Source: Marinomonas sp. IMCC 4694
GTDB lineage: Bacteria > Pseudomonadota > Gammaproteobacteria > Pseudomonadales > Marinomonadaceae
Assembly: GCF_008122525.1 (NCBI RefSeq)
Contig: NZ_VSRV01000001.1
Location: 1,674,001-1,738,000, forward strand
Reading direction: 5' to 3'
DNA: 64,000 bases
Made by a program: the position numbers and the translations under genes. Under the pieces are notes generated by a model. That model saw nothing but the letters and a program-made list of their open reading frames with translations, did not search any database and was not told the DNA's origin. Shown piece after piece: positions 43,251 through 51,321 of this stretch; the stretch's first letter is position 1, and the number at the start of each line of letters is the position of its first letter.

Positions 43251-45740
43251 ATGTTGGTAGAAAAATACGGCTATATTGTCAGCCGCCATACCCGTGATGT
43301 GAATGGCCACATCGAGATGTACTTATTTGTGAAAACCCCTGAAGGAACGGTTAAGGTGTTGCCTGACCGGCAACTGAGTGTATTTTTCACGGATGCACCC
43401 TTAGCGTTTTTTACTTCCAGTGACTTCCCGTCTCAGATTACTGGCATTGAGTTTCACGAATGCGCTTATCGCTCCTTCGATAATGTCCCCGTTGTTATGG
43501 TCCGAAGCAGCAGCCTACTGCTTCATCAACAAATAACCAAGCTCGTGAAACAAAGCGGTTATGCTCTGTTTGAAGAGGACATTAAAGCGCACAATCGTTA
43601 TTTGATGGAGCGACATGTTCGCGGGGCCATTCGTTTTGTTGGGGAAGCTGATCCTACTGGGCAGACATTTCATCAAGCACGAGTTATCGCAGGAGACTGG
43701 CAGCCTAGTTGGCGGGTGTGGTCCCTGGACATCGAAACGTCGGTGTCTACTAATACACTCTTATCCATTGGTATTACGGCGGTTGATGTACGCGTCGCTT
43801 TTGTAGTGACCAATCAGCGCCCTGATCTTACCGATTCGTTGGCGGATGTTGAATGCTTTGAAGACGAAAAAAGCCTATTGCTGGCTTTTATACGCTTTGT
43901 GAAAAAGCATTCTCCAGACATTTTTATTGGCTGGAATCTAATCGGTTTTGATTTGCAATTCATTGATAAGCGCTGTCAAGCGCTAGGGATTCGTCCCGCG
44001 TTTGGCGTGAATGGCGAAAGTTGGACCATTCGTTCTTCTGAAAATCAAGGAAAGTATTTTGCCACCATTCCAGGCCGAGTCGCTCTTGACGGCATTGCTT
44101 TACTCAAGGTCGGTGGGTATCAATTTGAGTCGTTCAGTTTAAACAACGTCAGCAAAGAAATCCTTAACGACACCAAACTGCTGCATGGAAATCAGCGATG
44201 GCAAGATATTGAGCGTTTACACAGAGACGATCTAAGCGCCTTTATAGCTTACAACCTTCAAGATTGTGACCTAGTGTTACGAATTTTCGACAAACTTAAA
44301 CTCATAGAGTTACAGCAAACAAGAGTGGATTTGACCGGCATTCCATTTGAGCAAACAGGCGGTTCTGTTGCCGCGTTTGAAAATCTTTATCTGCCTCGAT
44401 TGCATGGAGCGGGGTTTGTGGCACCCGCGTGGAGCGACGATGAGTATGTTGCGAGCCCGGGTGGTTTTGTGATGTCGTCTATTCCGGGCTTATATAAAAA
44501 CGTCTTGGTATTTGACTTCAAAAGCCTATATCCAAGCATTATTCGTACCTTTCATATTGACCCTTTAGCGCGGGTCGTCGCGAAACACCTCGCCACATCG
44601 ACACAGTTACCTAACGACGCGCCGTCTCTTTCACTATTAAACACGGATGTGGTGCCGGGGTTTCTTGGTGCACACTTCGATCGCCATAGCGCGATTTTAC
44701 CCGCACTGGTAAGCGAACTGGCCGATGCTCGTGAACGCGCTAAGCAATCGGATAACCGTATTTTAAGTTATGCAATCAAGATCATTATGAATTCGTTTTA
44801 TGGTGTGCTGGGCTCTACAGTGTGCCGTTTTTATCATGCTGAATTAGCGAGCTCGATTACCATGCGTGGTCATGAGTTATTGGATCGCACCAAGCATTGG
44901 ATGGAAGCACGTGGCGCCAAGGTCATTTATGGTGATACAGATTCTTTATTTGTCACTCTAGGTGAAAGCAATGTACCTCAACGCAATGTACCTCAACGGA
45001 ATGTACCTCAACGGAATGTACCTGAAGGTCGTTTAATGGAAGACAACCTAAACGGCGATGGAACTCAAAGCCCTCAACGGCAAGGGGAAATACTGCGAGA
45101 TCACATCAATGCGTGTTTGTCACATTGGTGCCAAGATTATGCGCAACTAGATTCCCATTTAGAATTGGAATTCGAACGTGTCTATGATCGTTTTTTTATG
45201 CCGACCATTCGAGGAACGCAAGAAGGCAGTAAAAAACGCTATGCAGGAAAATCCGCCGGAACGTTGGTTTTTAAAGGTTTAGAAGCGGCAAGGACAGATT
45301 GGACGCCATTGGCACGGCAATTCCAACGCACCTTGTTTGAAAAAATATTTAATGACGAAAATCCGGTGAGCTTTATACAGGAAACAATAAATGCCCTACG
45401 ATCTGGTCAATACGACGACCAACTGGTCTACAGCAAGCAATTAAGTCGCCCTGTGTCGGCTTATACCAAAAACAAGCCGCCTCATGTACGCGCAGCCGCT
45501 ATGATCGACGCTAAACGAGCTGAGCAAGGCCTTCCACCAGAATACAGCAAGGGTCGACAGCGAGTGTCTTACGTATATCAACGCAGCGGCGTGGTGCCAT
45601 TCGAAAGCGCAAACGATTTAACCGACCTAGATTACGAGCACTACATAGAGAAACAAATCGAGCCGATTGCCGAAAGTATTTTGCCTTTTTTTAACACAAC
45701 GATGGACCGTTTAACATCACAACAAATTTCTTTGTTGTGA
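43251..45740 (+). CDS. polB: DNA polymerase II (family B)
   Basis: Repair and translesion DNA polymerase with 3'-5' proofreading, 829 residues from the ATG at 43251, which has AAGGG 8 bases upstream. A TTG at 43233 is also in frame but unlikely. Exonuclease motif I WSLDIETSV is near residue 160, with motif II IGWNLIGFDLQF and motif III YNLQDCDLV. Polymerase motif A is VFDFKSLYPSIIRTFHID (about 420), motif B ILSYAIKIIMNSFYGVLGS and motif C IYGDTDSLFVTLG (about 560). KKRYAG and TDWTPLARQFQ follow as in E. coli Pol II. Right after motif C there is a non-conserved insertion encoded by four 15-bp repeats (NVPQR). In E. coli polB is SOS-induced, but no LexA box was recognised upstream here. Confidence 0.93.
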   Translation: MLVEKYGYIVSRHTRDVNGHIEMYLFVKTPEGTVKVLPDRQLSVFFTDAPLAFFTSSDFPSQITGIEFHECAYRSFDNVPVVMVRSSSLLLHQQITKLVKQSGYALFEEDIKAHNRYLMERHVRGAIRFVGEADPTGQTFHQARVIAGDWQPSWRVWSLDIETSVSTNTLLSIGITAVDVRVAFVVTNQRPDLTDSLADVECFEDEKSLLLAFIRFVKKHSPDIFIGWNLIGFDLQFIDKRCQALGIRPAFGVNGESWTIRSSENQGKYFATIPGRVALDGIALLKVGGYQFESFSLNNVSKEILNDTKLLHGNQRWQDIERLHRDDLSAFIAYNLQDCDLVLRIFDKLKLIELQQTRVDLTGIPFEQTGGSVAAFENLYLPRLHGAGFVAPAWSDDEYVASPGGFVMSSIPGLYKNVLVFDFKSLYPSIIRTFHIDPLARVVAKHLATSTQLPNDAPSLSLLNTDVVPGFLGAHFDRHSAILPALVSELADARERAKQSDNRILSYAIKIIMNSFYGVLGSTVCRFYHAELASSITMRGHELLDRTKHWMEARGAKVIYGDTDSLFVTLGESNVPQRNVPQRNVPQRNVPEGRLMEDNLNGDGTQSPQRQGEILRDHINACLSHWCQDYAQLDSHLELEFERVYDRFFMPTIRGTQEGSKKRYAGKSAGTLVFKGLEAARTDWTPLARQFQRTLFEKIFNDENPVSFIQETINALRSGQYDDQLVYSKQLSRPVSAYTKNKPPHVRAAAMIDAKRAEQGLPPEYSKGRQRVSYVYQRSGVVPFESANDLTDLDYEHYIEKQIEPIAESILPFFNTTMDRLTSQQISLL
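44970..45029 (+). repeat. Four 15-bp tandem repeats within polB
   Basis: Units start at 44970, 44985, 45000 and 45015. The first three are nearly identical and the fourth is diverged. They encode NVPQR-NVPQR-NVPQR-NVPEG in frame, directly after the catalytic YGDTDS segment. Confidence 0.95.
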
Positions 45741-45746
45741 TGTTAA
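45711..45746. terminator. 16-bp perfect hairpin at the polB 3' end, between convergent genes
   Basis: TTAACATCACAACAAA (45711-45726) and its exact reverse complement (45731-45746) enclose a TTTC loop. The stem includes the polB stop codon (45738-45740). Between convergent polB and tatD it may act as a two-way terminator or mRNA 3' stabiliser. A long T tract is absent. Confidence 0.6.
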
Positions 45747-45768
45747 GCTTTTGAGATCGGCATGTGTC

Positions 45769-46545
45769 TTAAAGTGGAATTTGAAAAACGCGCGCGGTAT
45801 TGGCTCGCGTTGCTTCAATTAATGCCCTCATGTCTATGTTCTTTAGTCGAGCCACTTCTTCGGCAACGTAAGGCAAGTATTTAGGATGATTTTTTTTGGG
45901 GCGAGGCCGAATAGTGCGTGGCAGCAAGTAGGGGGCGTCGGTTTCTAATAACAAGCGATCTAGGGGGATATGAGGAATCGCAGCTTGTAACTCAGCGCCA
46001 CGGCGTTCATCGCACACCCAGCCTGTAATGCCAATGCACAAACCTAATGCCAAATACTCGTCTAATTCTGCTCGACTGCCCGTAAAACAGTGAATTACCG
46101 ACTTTTGAGCCAAGTCTGGGTGCTGTTTGAGCGTTGCGATCATTTCTTGATGGGCGTCTCTTTCATGCAAATATAAGGGTAATTGACACTGCGTAGCCAG
46201 TTCGATTTGAGCGTGAAAAGCGGCTCTTTGCTCGTTTGGTGTTGAGTAGTTACGGTTAAAGTCTAAGCCCGTTTCACCCATTGCTACGGGGCGCTGGGCT
46301 TGGATAAGAGCCTCACAGAGCGCTTTGCTGTCATTTGTCCATGTTTTCGCTTGATGAGGATGACAACCTACTGTGTGCCATAGCCCTAAATGCTGCTGAC
46401 TTAAAGCGTGTATTGTCTGGCTTTCTTCTAGGTCCGAAGCGATACATATCATGCCGGTAACGCCGGTTTCTTTCATCTCTGACAAGACCACGCTTAGGTC
46501 ATTCAGGAAAAACGAATGGTTAATGTTGACACCGATGTCGATCAT
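45769..46545 (-). CDS. TatD-family metal-dependent DNase
   Basis: TIM-barrel hydrolase of the TatD family, about 258 residues when started at MIDIGVNINHS (46545). An in-frame start at 46602 would add 19 residues not found in relatives. Family motifs seen are IDIGVNI (the HxH-type first strand is DIGVN with the N-terminal metal site weakly conserved), HTVGCHPHQAK, AMGETGLDFNRNYS (metal-bridging Glu), QCQLPLYLHERDAHQEM, VIHCFTGSRAELDEY, GITGWVCDERRG and LLLETDAPYLLPR. TatD proteins are 3'-5' exonucleases linked to repair of oxidative DNA damage and DNA turnover (family knowledge). Several TatD paralogues exist, so it could be yjjV- or tatD-like. It is convergent with polB. Confidence 0.87.
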   Translation of the reverse strand: MIDIGVNINHSFFLNDLSVVLSEMKETGVTGMICIASDLEESQTIHALSQQHLGLWHTVGCHPHQAKTWTNDSKALCEALIQAQRPVAMGETGLDFNRNYSTPNEQRAAFHAQIELATQCQLPLYLHERDAHQEMIATLKQHPDLAQKSVIHCFTGSRAELDEYLALGLCIGITGWVCDERRGAELQAAIPHIPLDRLLLETDAPYLLPRTIRPRPKKNHPKYLPYVAEEVARLKNIDMRALIEATRANTARVFQIPL

Positions 46546-46701
46546 ATAATTCTCATTTAGGGTGGGGTAAATGTCGTCACCGAACGCATATATTGTGCGC
46601 ATAAGATCAGTTTACACAAAAAACTACTGTAACCATCAAGCGAATACAATATCATGAGGAAAACCTATTAACGCCTCAATTAAAAATGTTTGGAGTAAAA
46701 T

Positions 46702-47637
46702 ATGGCAAGCATGTTAGACGCTGTAGACCAAAGAACCAAGTTAGTCGGTGAGAATCGCCTAGAATTATTGATGTTCCAACTTGGTGGCATGCAAATGTTT
46801 GCAATCAACGTTTTCAAAGTTCAAGAGGTGGTACAGCTCCCACGGTTGAATTTAATGCCACATAGGCATTCTTCTGTCGCTGGCGTCACACATTTTCGTG
46901 GTAGAACGATTCCTGTTATTGATCTGTCAGAATCGATTGGTATGAGGCCCATTGATAGAACACAGCCTTGTAATTTGATTGTGACGGAATACAACAATAC
47001 CGTACAAGGATTTATGGTGGGTGATGTCGATCGCATTATCAATATGAATTGGACGGAAATACTGCCGCCGCCCGATGGTACAGGGCGCCAACATTATCTG
47101 ACGGCCATTACACGAGTGAATGATCGTATTGTGGAAATCATCGATGTTGAAAAAGTACTGGCTGAAATATCACCTTACGACAGCCGAGTCAGCGACGATG
47201 TGATTGATACTGCATTATTAGAGCACGCCAAAGGTCTTGAGGTGCTGGTGGTAGATGATTCGTCAGTTGGCCTTGCGCAATGTCGCTCTACGTTAGATTA
47301 TATGGGCATTAAAGTTCACGAAGCGACAGATGGCAAACGAGGGCTCGAAAAACTCAAAAAATGGGCCGCCGAAGGTGAAGATGTACCGAGTAAATTGCTC
47401 ATGATGATCACGGATGCCGAGATGCCTGAAATGGACGGCTATCGACTAACCCGTGAAGTGCGTGAAGACCCAAGGCTGAAAGATTTACACATCGTTTTAC
47501 ATACTTCACTAAGTGGTAGTTTTAACAAAGCGATGGTGCAAAAAGTTGGGTGTGATGACTTTTTATCCAAATTCCAACCGGACAAACTCGCTTCATTAAT
47601 TCAAGATCGTATACGGATGGTTATTGATAAAGGCTAG
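46702..47637 (+). CDS. cheV: Chemotaxis coupling protein CheV (CheW-REC)
   Basis: Hybrid scaffold protein of 311 residues linking chemoreceptors to CheA. The CheW-like domain (about 15-165) has LLMFQLGGMQMFAINVFKVQEVV, GVTHFRGRTIPVIDLSESIGM and YLTAITRVNDRIVEIIDVEKVLAEI. The receiver domain (about 180-305) has the acidic pair VLVVDDSSVG, phospho-acceptor Asp in MMITDAEMPEMDGYRL, Thr in LHTSLSG and Lys in FLSKFQPDK, so it should be phosphorylatable by CheA. A good GGAG ribosome site (46692-46695) precedes the ATG. No flagellar sigma-28 promoter was recognised. It stands alone and is closed by a strong terminator at 47691. Confidence 0.93.
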   Translation: MASMLDAVDQRTKLVGENRLELLMFQLGGMQMFAINVFKVQEVVQLPRLNLMPHRHSSVAGVTHFRGRTIPVIDLSESIGMRPIDRTQPCNLIVTEYNNTVQGFMVGDVDRIINMNWTEILPPPDGTGRQHYLTAITRVNDRIVEIIDVEKVLAEISPYDSRVSDDVIDTALLEHAKGLEVLVVDDSSVGLAQCRSTLDYMGIKVHEATDGKRGLEKLKKWAAEGEDVPSKLLMMITDAEMPEMDGYRLTREVREDPRLKDLHIVLHTSLSGSFNKAMVQKVGCDDFLSKFQPDKLASLIQDRIRMVIDKG

Positions 47638-47690
47638 TGTATCGATGAGATTGATTGATTTTTGCTCACTCACACCGTCATAAAAAGTAT

Positions 47691-47718
47691 AAAAGCAGAC
47701 ACGAGTCTGCTTTTTTTT
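47691..47718 (+). terminator. Strong intrinsic terminator after cheV
   Basis: AAAAGCAGAC (47691-47700) pairs with GTCTGCTTTT (47705-47714) over an ACGA loop, followed by further T residues to 47718. It separates cheV from the following permease gene. Confidence 0.9.
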
Positions 47719-47781
47719 AAGCCGACTTTTTAAACAATTTTCTACGCATTTCTTCTTCTATTTTTTATTTTTCGCCATTAT

Positions 47782-48585
47782 ATGATGCTAAATATTGACA
47801 TACTTTTATTATTGCTGCTTGTTGGAGCGGCGACTGGATCGACCATCGCGCTGATTAGGGTATCTCCCACTTTTATTGCGATACCTGCTTTGTATCTTTT
47901 TTTTCCTGTATTTGGTTATTCATTCGAAGATCATGTTTTGCCGATCGTGGCGACCTGTATAACGGCTTTTATTCCCATCCAACTGTACATTTGGATAAAC
48001 GCAATGAAAGCCAATGCCGTTGACTCGACATCGTTGATTCATTTTGCCCCTGGTATTGCCATGGGAGGGGTTATCGGGGCGCAGCTTCTTTCAATTATCA
48101 GTGTGTTGGTTTTTAAGGTTGCGTTCTCTGTGGTGGTCCTATTCGCTTTGTTTGCGCTTCTTTTTCCAATTAAAGCTGACAGCAAGAACAATAATACACA
48201 GAAGCGTTTTATCGATTTACCCTTAGGGTTGCTCGTTGGCATTGTTTCCCTATTATCGGGTAATAACGGGCAAGATCTTAGCTATATGCTGAGCCGACTC
48301 AAAAAAGTCAGCGTCGGTCTCATCGACGGCACAACGGCTGGATTTGTCGTTTTTAGCTCGATTGCGGCGATGATCGGCTTTATTTTTCCCGCCAAGCCGT
48401 TTAATGACTTGGGATTATCAGGTTTTGCTGGGGCAATTCATCTACCTTCATTGGGTGTTTTAGCGTTAGCGCATACGGTGTTTTATTGGCTATGTCGGCA
48501 CCGTGGTAATGCGTTGGACAAAAAGGTTTTAGCGGTGAGCGTGATGATTTTTTTGGCTTGTTCCGTGGTTCGAATCTGGTGGTAA
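47782..48585 (+). CDS. TSUP (TauE/SafE) family permease
   Basis: Integral membrane protein of 267 residues with about eight hydrophobic segments (LLLLLLVGAATGSTIALI; FIAIPALYLFFPVFG; GIAMGGVIGAQLLSIISVLVF; VVVLFALFALLFPI; LPLGLLVGIVSLLSG; AGFVVFSSIAAMIGFIF; LGVLALAHTVFYWLC; VLAVSVMIFLACSVV). The two-fold arrangement with G-rich first and fifth helices matches the TSUP family, which exports sulfite, sulfoacetate or related sulfur anions (family knowledge). The usual GGG/NG motifs are weak here, so the substrate is open. It lies upstream of hemH with an 82-base gap on the same strand. Confidence 0.8.
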   Translation: MMLNIDILLLLLLVGAATGSTIALIRVSPTFIAIPALYLFFPVFGYSFEDHVLPIVATCITAFIPIQLYIWINAMKANAVDSTSLIHFAPGIAMGGVIGAQLLSIISVLVFKVAFSVVVLFALFALLFPIKADSKNNNTQKRFIDLPLGLLVGIVSLLSGNNGQDLSYMLSRLKKVSVGLIDGTTAGFVVFSSIAAMIGFIFPAKPFNDLGLSGFAGAIHLPSLGVLALAHTVFYWLCRHRGNALDKKVLAVSVMIFLACSVVRIWW

Positions 48586-48667
48586 ATGGCACTCGATAGG
48601 CTTGGTATTTGAACGATTGGCCCCATTATGGTGTGATATACATGTTAAACAAATTCAAAGGTACAAG

Positions 48668-49666
48668 ATGAAAAATACCAGTGACTATGGCGTTCTAATG
48701 ATTAACTTAGGCACTCCAGATGGCGCAAATACGGCGGATGTTCGTCGTTTTCTTCGAGAATTTCTTTCTGACAGTCGAGTAGTGGATCTTAATCCTTTGT
48801 TATGGAAGCCTATTTTAAATCTGATCATCTTAACAATACGACCTCCTAAGGTGGCGAAAGTATATCAACAAGTGTGGATGGATGAGGGCTCACCTTTGTT
48901 GGTGTTAAGTCAACGCTTAAAAGAAAACGTAAAAAAAGCGTTAGCCGAAAAAAATGGCTATGACGTACCTGTTGAATTAGCAATGACTTACGGTAATCCA
49001 AGCATGGAAGTCGCCGCGAACGCACTGAGAAAACAAGGGGTCAAAAACATCGTGGTTGTGCCCATGTACCCTCAGTTTTCTGCAACGACAACAGGAGCCG
49101 CTTACGATAGATTAATGTCATCTTTAAAACGCTGCCCCCACTGGCCTTCGTTGCAGTTACTGCATGATTACGCCGATCATCCGCTATACATCACTGCGTT
49201 GGCTAATTCAATACGTAAACAATGGGAGCAGCAGGGCGAACGTCGGCATCTTGTGTTGTCTTATCATGGCATTCCAAAACGTTATGTTACTAACGGTGAT
49301 CCTTATGCAAGGCGCTGCAATACAACCAGTAAGCGGGTGGCAGAGGAGCTTGGCTTAAAAGACGATGAGTGGACGCATGTGTATCAATCCCGCTTTGGTC
49401 GCGAAGAGTGGCTTAAACCCTACGCGGATGCGACTTTGAAAGCATTTCCTTCAAAAGGGATCAAGAAAATCAATGTCATCAGCCCTGCGTTTTCGATTGA
49501 TTGCATTGAGACGCTCGAAGAAATCACGTTAGAACTTGGAGACGAGTTCAAGCACAACGGCGGGGAAGCCTTTGAGTATATTCCCGCGTTAAATGACTCT
49601 TCTGATCAGGTTGATTTGTATCTTGCTTTAATTGAGCAAAATACCAAGCAATGGACGTCTTTATGA
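48668..49666 (+). CDS. hemH: Ferrochelatase
   Basis: Terminal enzyme of haem synthesis, inserting Fe2+ into protoporphyrin IX; 332 residues from the ATG at 48668. This start is preferred over an in-frame upstream one at 48602 because AAAGG precedes it and family members begin near GVLMINLGTPDG. Conserved blocks are ADVRRFLREFLSD, QVWMDEGSPLLV, MTYGNPSME, MYPQFSATTTGAAYDRL, the catalytic His in LSYHGIPKRYV, YQSRFGREEWLKPYAD and the acidic segment ISPAFSIDCIETLEEI. No [2Fe-2S] Cys cluster is apparent at the C-terminus. The stop codon overlaps the start of the HAD gene (ATGA), so the two are coupled. Confidence 0.95.
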   Translation: MKNTSDYGVLMINLGTPDGANTADVRRFLREFLSDSRVVDLNPLLWKPILNLIILTIRPPKVAKVYQQVWMDEGSPLLVLSQRLKENVKKALAEKNGYDVPVELAMTYGNPSMEVAANALRKQGVKNIVVVPMYPQFSATTTGAAYDRLMSSLKRCPHWPSLQLLHDYADHPLYITALANSIRKQWEQQGERRHLVLSYHGIPKRYVTNGDPYARRCNTTSKRVAEELGLKDDEWTHVYQSRFGREEWLKPYADATLKAFPSKGIKKINVISPAFSIDCIETLEEITLELGDEFKHNGGEAFEYIPALNDSSDQVDLYLALIEQNTKQWTSL

Positions 49667-50385
49667 CCTCTGACGCCTTAAGCATTAAAACGATTGCGTT
49701 TGATGCAGACGACACGCTTTGGCGAAATGAAGACATTTTTATTCATGCTCAAGATGCCTTCATTGAATTGTTGTTACCTTACCAGAATGAGGTCTTTATT
49801 CGCTCTCATCTTGGTGAAACACAGGTAAAAAACCTCGCGCACTTTGGTTATGGCATCAAAGGCTTTACGCTGTCGATGATTGAAACCGCCATTGAATTGA
49901 CAGAAGGGCGTATTTCAGGGAGCGAAATTCATCAAATTATACAGCTTGCCAAGTGTATGTTGGCGTCTCCAGTTGAGTTGCTCGATCAGGTCGAACAGGT
50001 TTTAAAGCGGTTGCATGGTCGTTTTCAATTGTTAGTTATTACCAAAGGCGACCTGCTGGACCAAGAAAGTAAGCTAGCGAGGTCAGGGCTTGCCGATTAT
50101 TTTGATGTCGTTGAAATTGTCAGTGATAAAACGCCCGAAACATACCGTCAAATTTTGCAACGTCATGGATGGAAAGCGGAAGAATTCCTCATGGTGGGGA
50201 ACTCACTGAAATCAGATGTATTACCTGTTATGGATATTGGTGCTAAAGCGCTGCATATTTCTTATCACAGTACATGGGAGCACGAGCAAGTGAGCGAAGA
50301 AGTACTACAGTCTTATCCTTTACTGACTCGTTTAAAAGATATTTCTCAACTTGAAGGCTGGTTACAGCAAACATCATCGCGATAA
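49663..50385 (+). CDS. HAD-superfamily hydrolase
   Basis: Haloacid-dehalogenase-like phosphatase of about 240 residues. Motif I is AFDADDTLWRNED (nucleophile Asp near residue 12), motif II the Thr in LVITKGD, motif III the Lys in VSDKTPETY and motif IV MVGNSLKSDVLPVMDIGAKALHI. A helical cap lies between motifs I and II. DDTLW instead of DGTL is typical of the subfamily that includes YjjG-like and arsenate-related HADs, but the substrate is unknown. I start at 49663, giving the classical 4-base ATGA overlap with hemH. An in-frame ATG at 49651 would add MDVF. It is probably co-transcribed with hemH and the two small genes downstream. Confidence 0.88.
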   Translation: MTSDALSIKTIAFDADDTLWRNEDIFIHAQDAFIELLLPYQNEVFIRSHLGETQVKNLAHFGYGIKGFTLSMIETAIELTEGRISGSEIHQIIQLAKCMLASPVELLDQVEQVLKRLHGRFQLLVITKGDLLDQESKLARSGLADYFDVVEIVSDKTPETYRQILQRHGWKAEEFLMVGNSLKSDVLPVMDIGAKALHISYHSTWEHEQVSEEVLQSYPLLTRLKDISQLEGWLQQTSSR

Positions 50386-50394
50386 GGTGAAAGA

Positions 50395-50742
50395 ATGATG
50401 AATTTCAAAGTGATATTAGTGTTATTTATTTTATTTTCGTCTCTTGTACAGGCCGATGAAAACGCGTTTGATAAAGCCAAAAGTACGGCACAACAATGGT
50501 GGGGAGAAACCAAACAAGCCAGTTCTGACGTGGCACAACGTGCTTCAGAAAAAGCCAGTGTACTCGGTGAAAAAGCCAGTGAGAATGCAAAAGAGACAGG
50601 TCTTGTGATTTGGGACAAAATGAAAGAAGTCGGTGTAGCAACTCAAGATAACGCTAAAATAGGCGTGTCAAAGATAAAATCGCTCTTACCTGAGGAAGAA
50701 TGCAAAGAAGACAGTGCTCTTTGCCTAATTGAGAAACAATAG
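50395..50742 (+). CDS. Small secreted helical protein, unknown function
   Basis: Not recognised as a named family. 115 residues with a clear signal peptide (FKVILVLFILFSSLVQA-DE). The mature part is almost entirely amphipathic helix with 11-residue-like periodicity rich in Ala, Lys, Glu and Ser (DKAKSTAQQWWGETKQASSDV, QRASEKASVLGEKASENAKE), reminiscent of LEA-like or apolipoprotein-like sequences. The C-terminus has two Cys (EEECKEDSALCLIEKQ) that could form a disulfide. It lies 9 bases after the HAD gene and 3 bases before the zinc-ribbon gene, so it is in the hemH operon. A periplasmic stress or membrane-associated role is only a guess. Confidence 0.7.
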   Translation: MMNFKVILVLFILFSSLVQADENAFDKAKSTAQQWWGETKQASSDVAQRASEKASVLGEKASENAKETGLVIWDKMKEVGVATQDNAKIGVSKIKSLLPEEECKEDSALCLIEKQ

Positions 50743-50745
50743 ACC

Positions 50746-51246
50746 GTGACAGAAAAGCCCTCTAAATTATTTGTTACTCACTGGGAACAAGAGTTCTTAG
50801 AGCAAAATGACGCTCAAATAACGTCGGCAAAAGTTCGATACCGATGTCCTAAGTGTGACAGTTTATTGATGTTAAAACAGGGCGCCAATGGTGATTTTTG
50901 GGGCTGCGAAGCCTATCCAAATTGTGATTACACCGCAAACAATGAAAACGGAAAACCCGTCAGAGCAAAACGCTACCTATGCCCTTCATGCCAGTCGCCA
51001 TTGAGAAAAAAAACGTTTAAAGAGAATTCTTTCTGGGGATGCTCTCGTTATCCTGAATGCAAAGTGACCGTCGAAGATGACAAAGGAATTCCATCAAGTA
51101 CGAAGAAATACCCTTGTCGGCTTTGCGGTCATTATTTGATTAGAAAAAAGAGCAAGAATGGTTACTTCTGGGGCTGTGTGACCTATCCGACGTGCACTCA
51201 TACTTTAAACGATAACAATGGACTGCCTGTACCAAAGAAAAAATAG
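50746..51246 (+). CDS. Triple C4 zinc-ribbon protein (topoisomerase I C-terminal type)
   Basis: 166-residue protein made almost wholly of three zf-C4_Topoisom fingers: CPKCDSLLMLKQ..FWGCEAYPNC, CPSCQSPLRKKT..FWGCSRYPEC and CRLCGHYLIRKKS..FWGCVTYPTC, each with four Cys. In topoisomerase I such ribbons bind single-stranded DNA at the C-terminus. Free-standing versions resemble E. coli YrdD (family knowledge). A nucleic-acid-binding helper role is likely, but the partner is unknown. Translation starts at GTG 50746, three bases after the previous stop. A GNFWGC-like repeat spacing of about 46 residues shows internal triplication. Confidence 0.85.
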   Translation: MTEKPSKLFVTHWEQEFLEQNDAQITSAKVRYRCPKCDSLLMLKQGANGDFWGCEAYPNCDYTANNENGKPVRAKRYLCPSCQSPLRKKTFKENSFWGCSRYPECKVTVEDDKGIPSSTKKYPCRLCGHYLIRKKSKNGYFWGCVTYPTCTHTLNDNNGLPVPKKK

Positions 51247-51321
51247 TAAATGCCTGCTGCGAAATGATTGGTTATTAATTATAGAAATATTTCATTCTCT
51301 CAACTTTCAACTTTCAACTAA

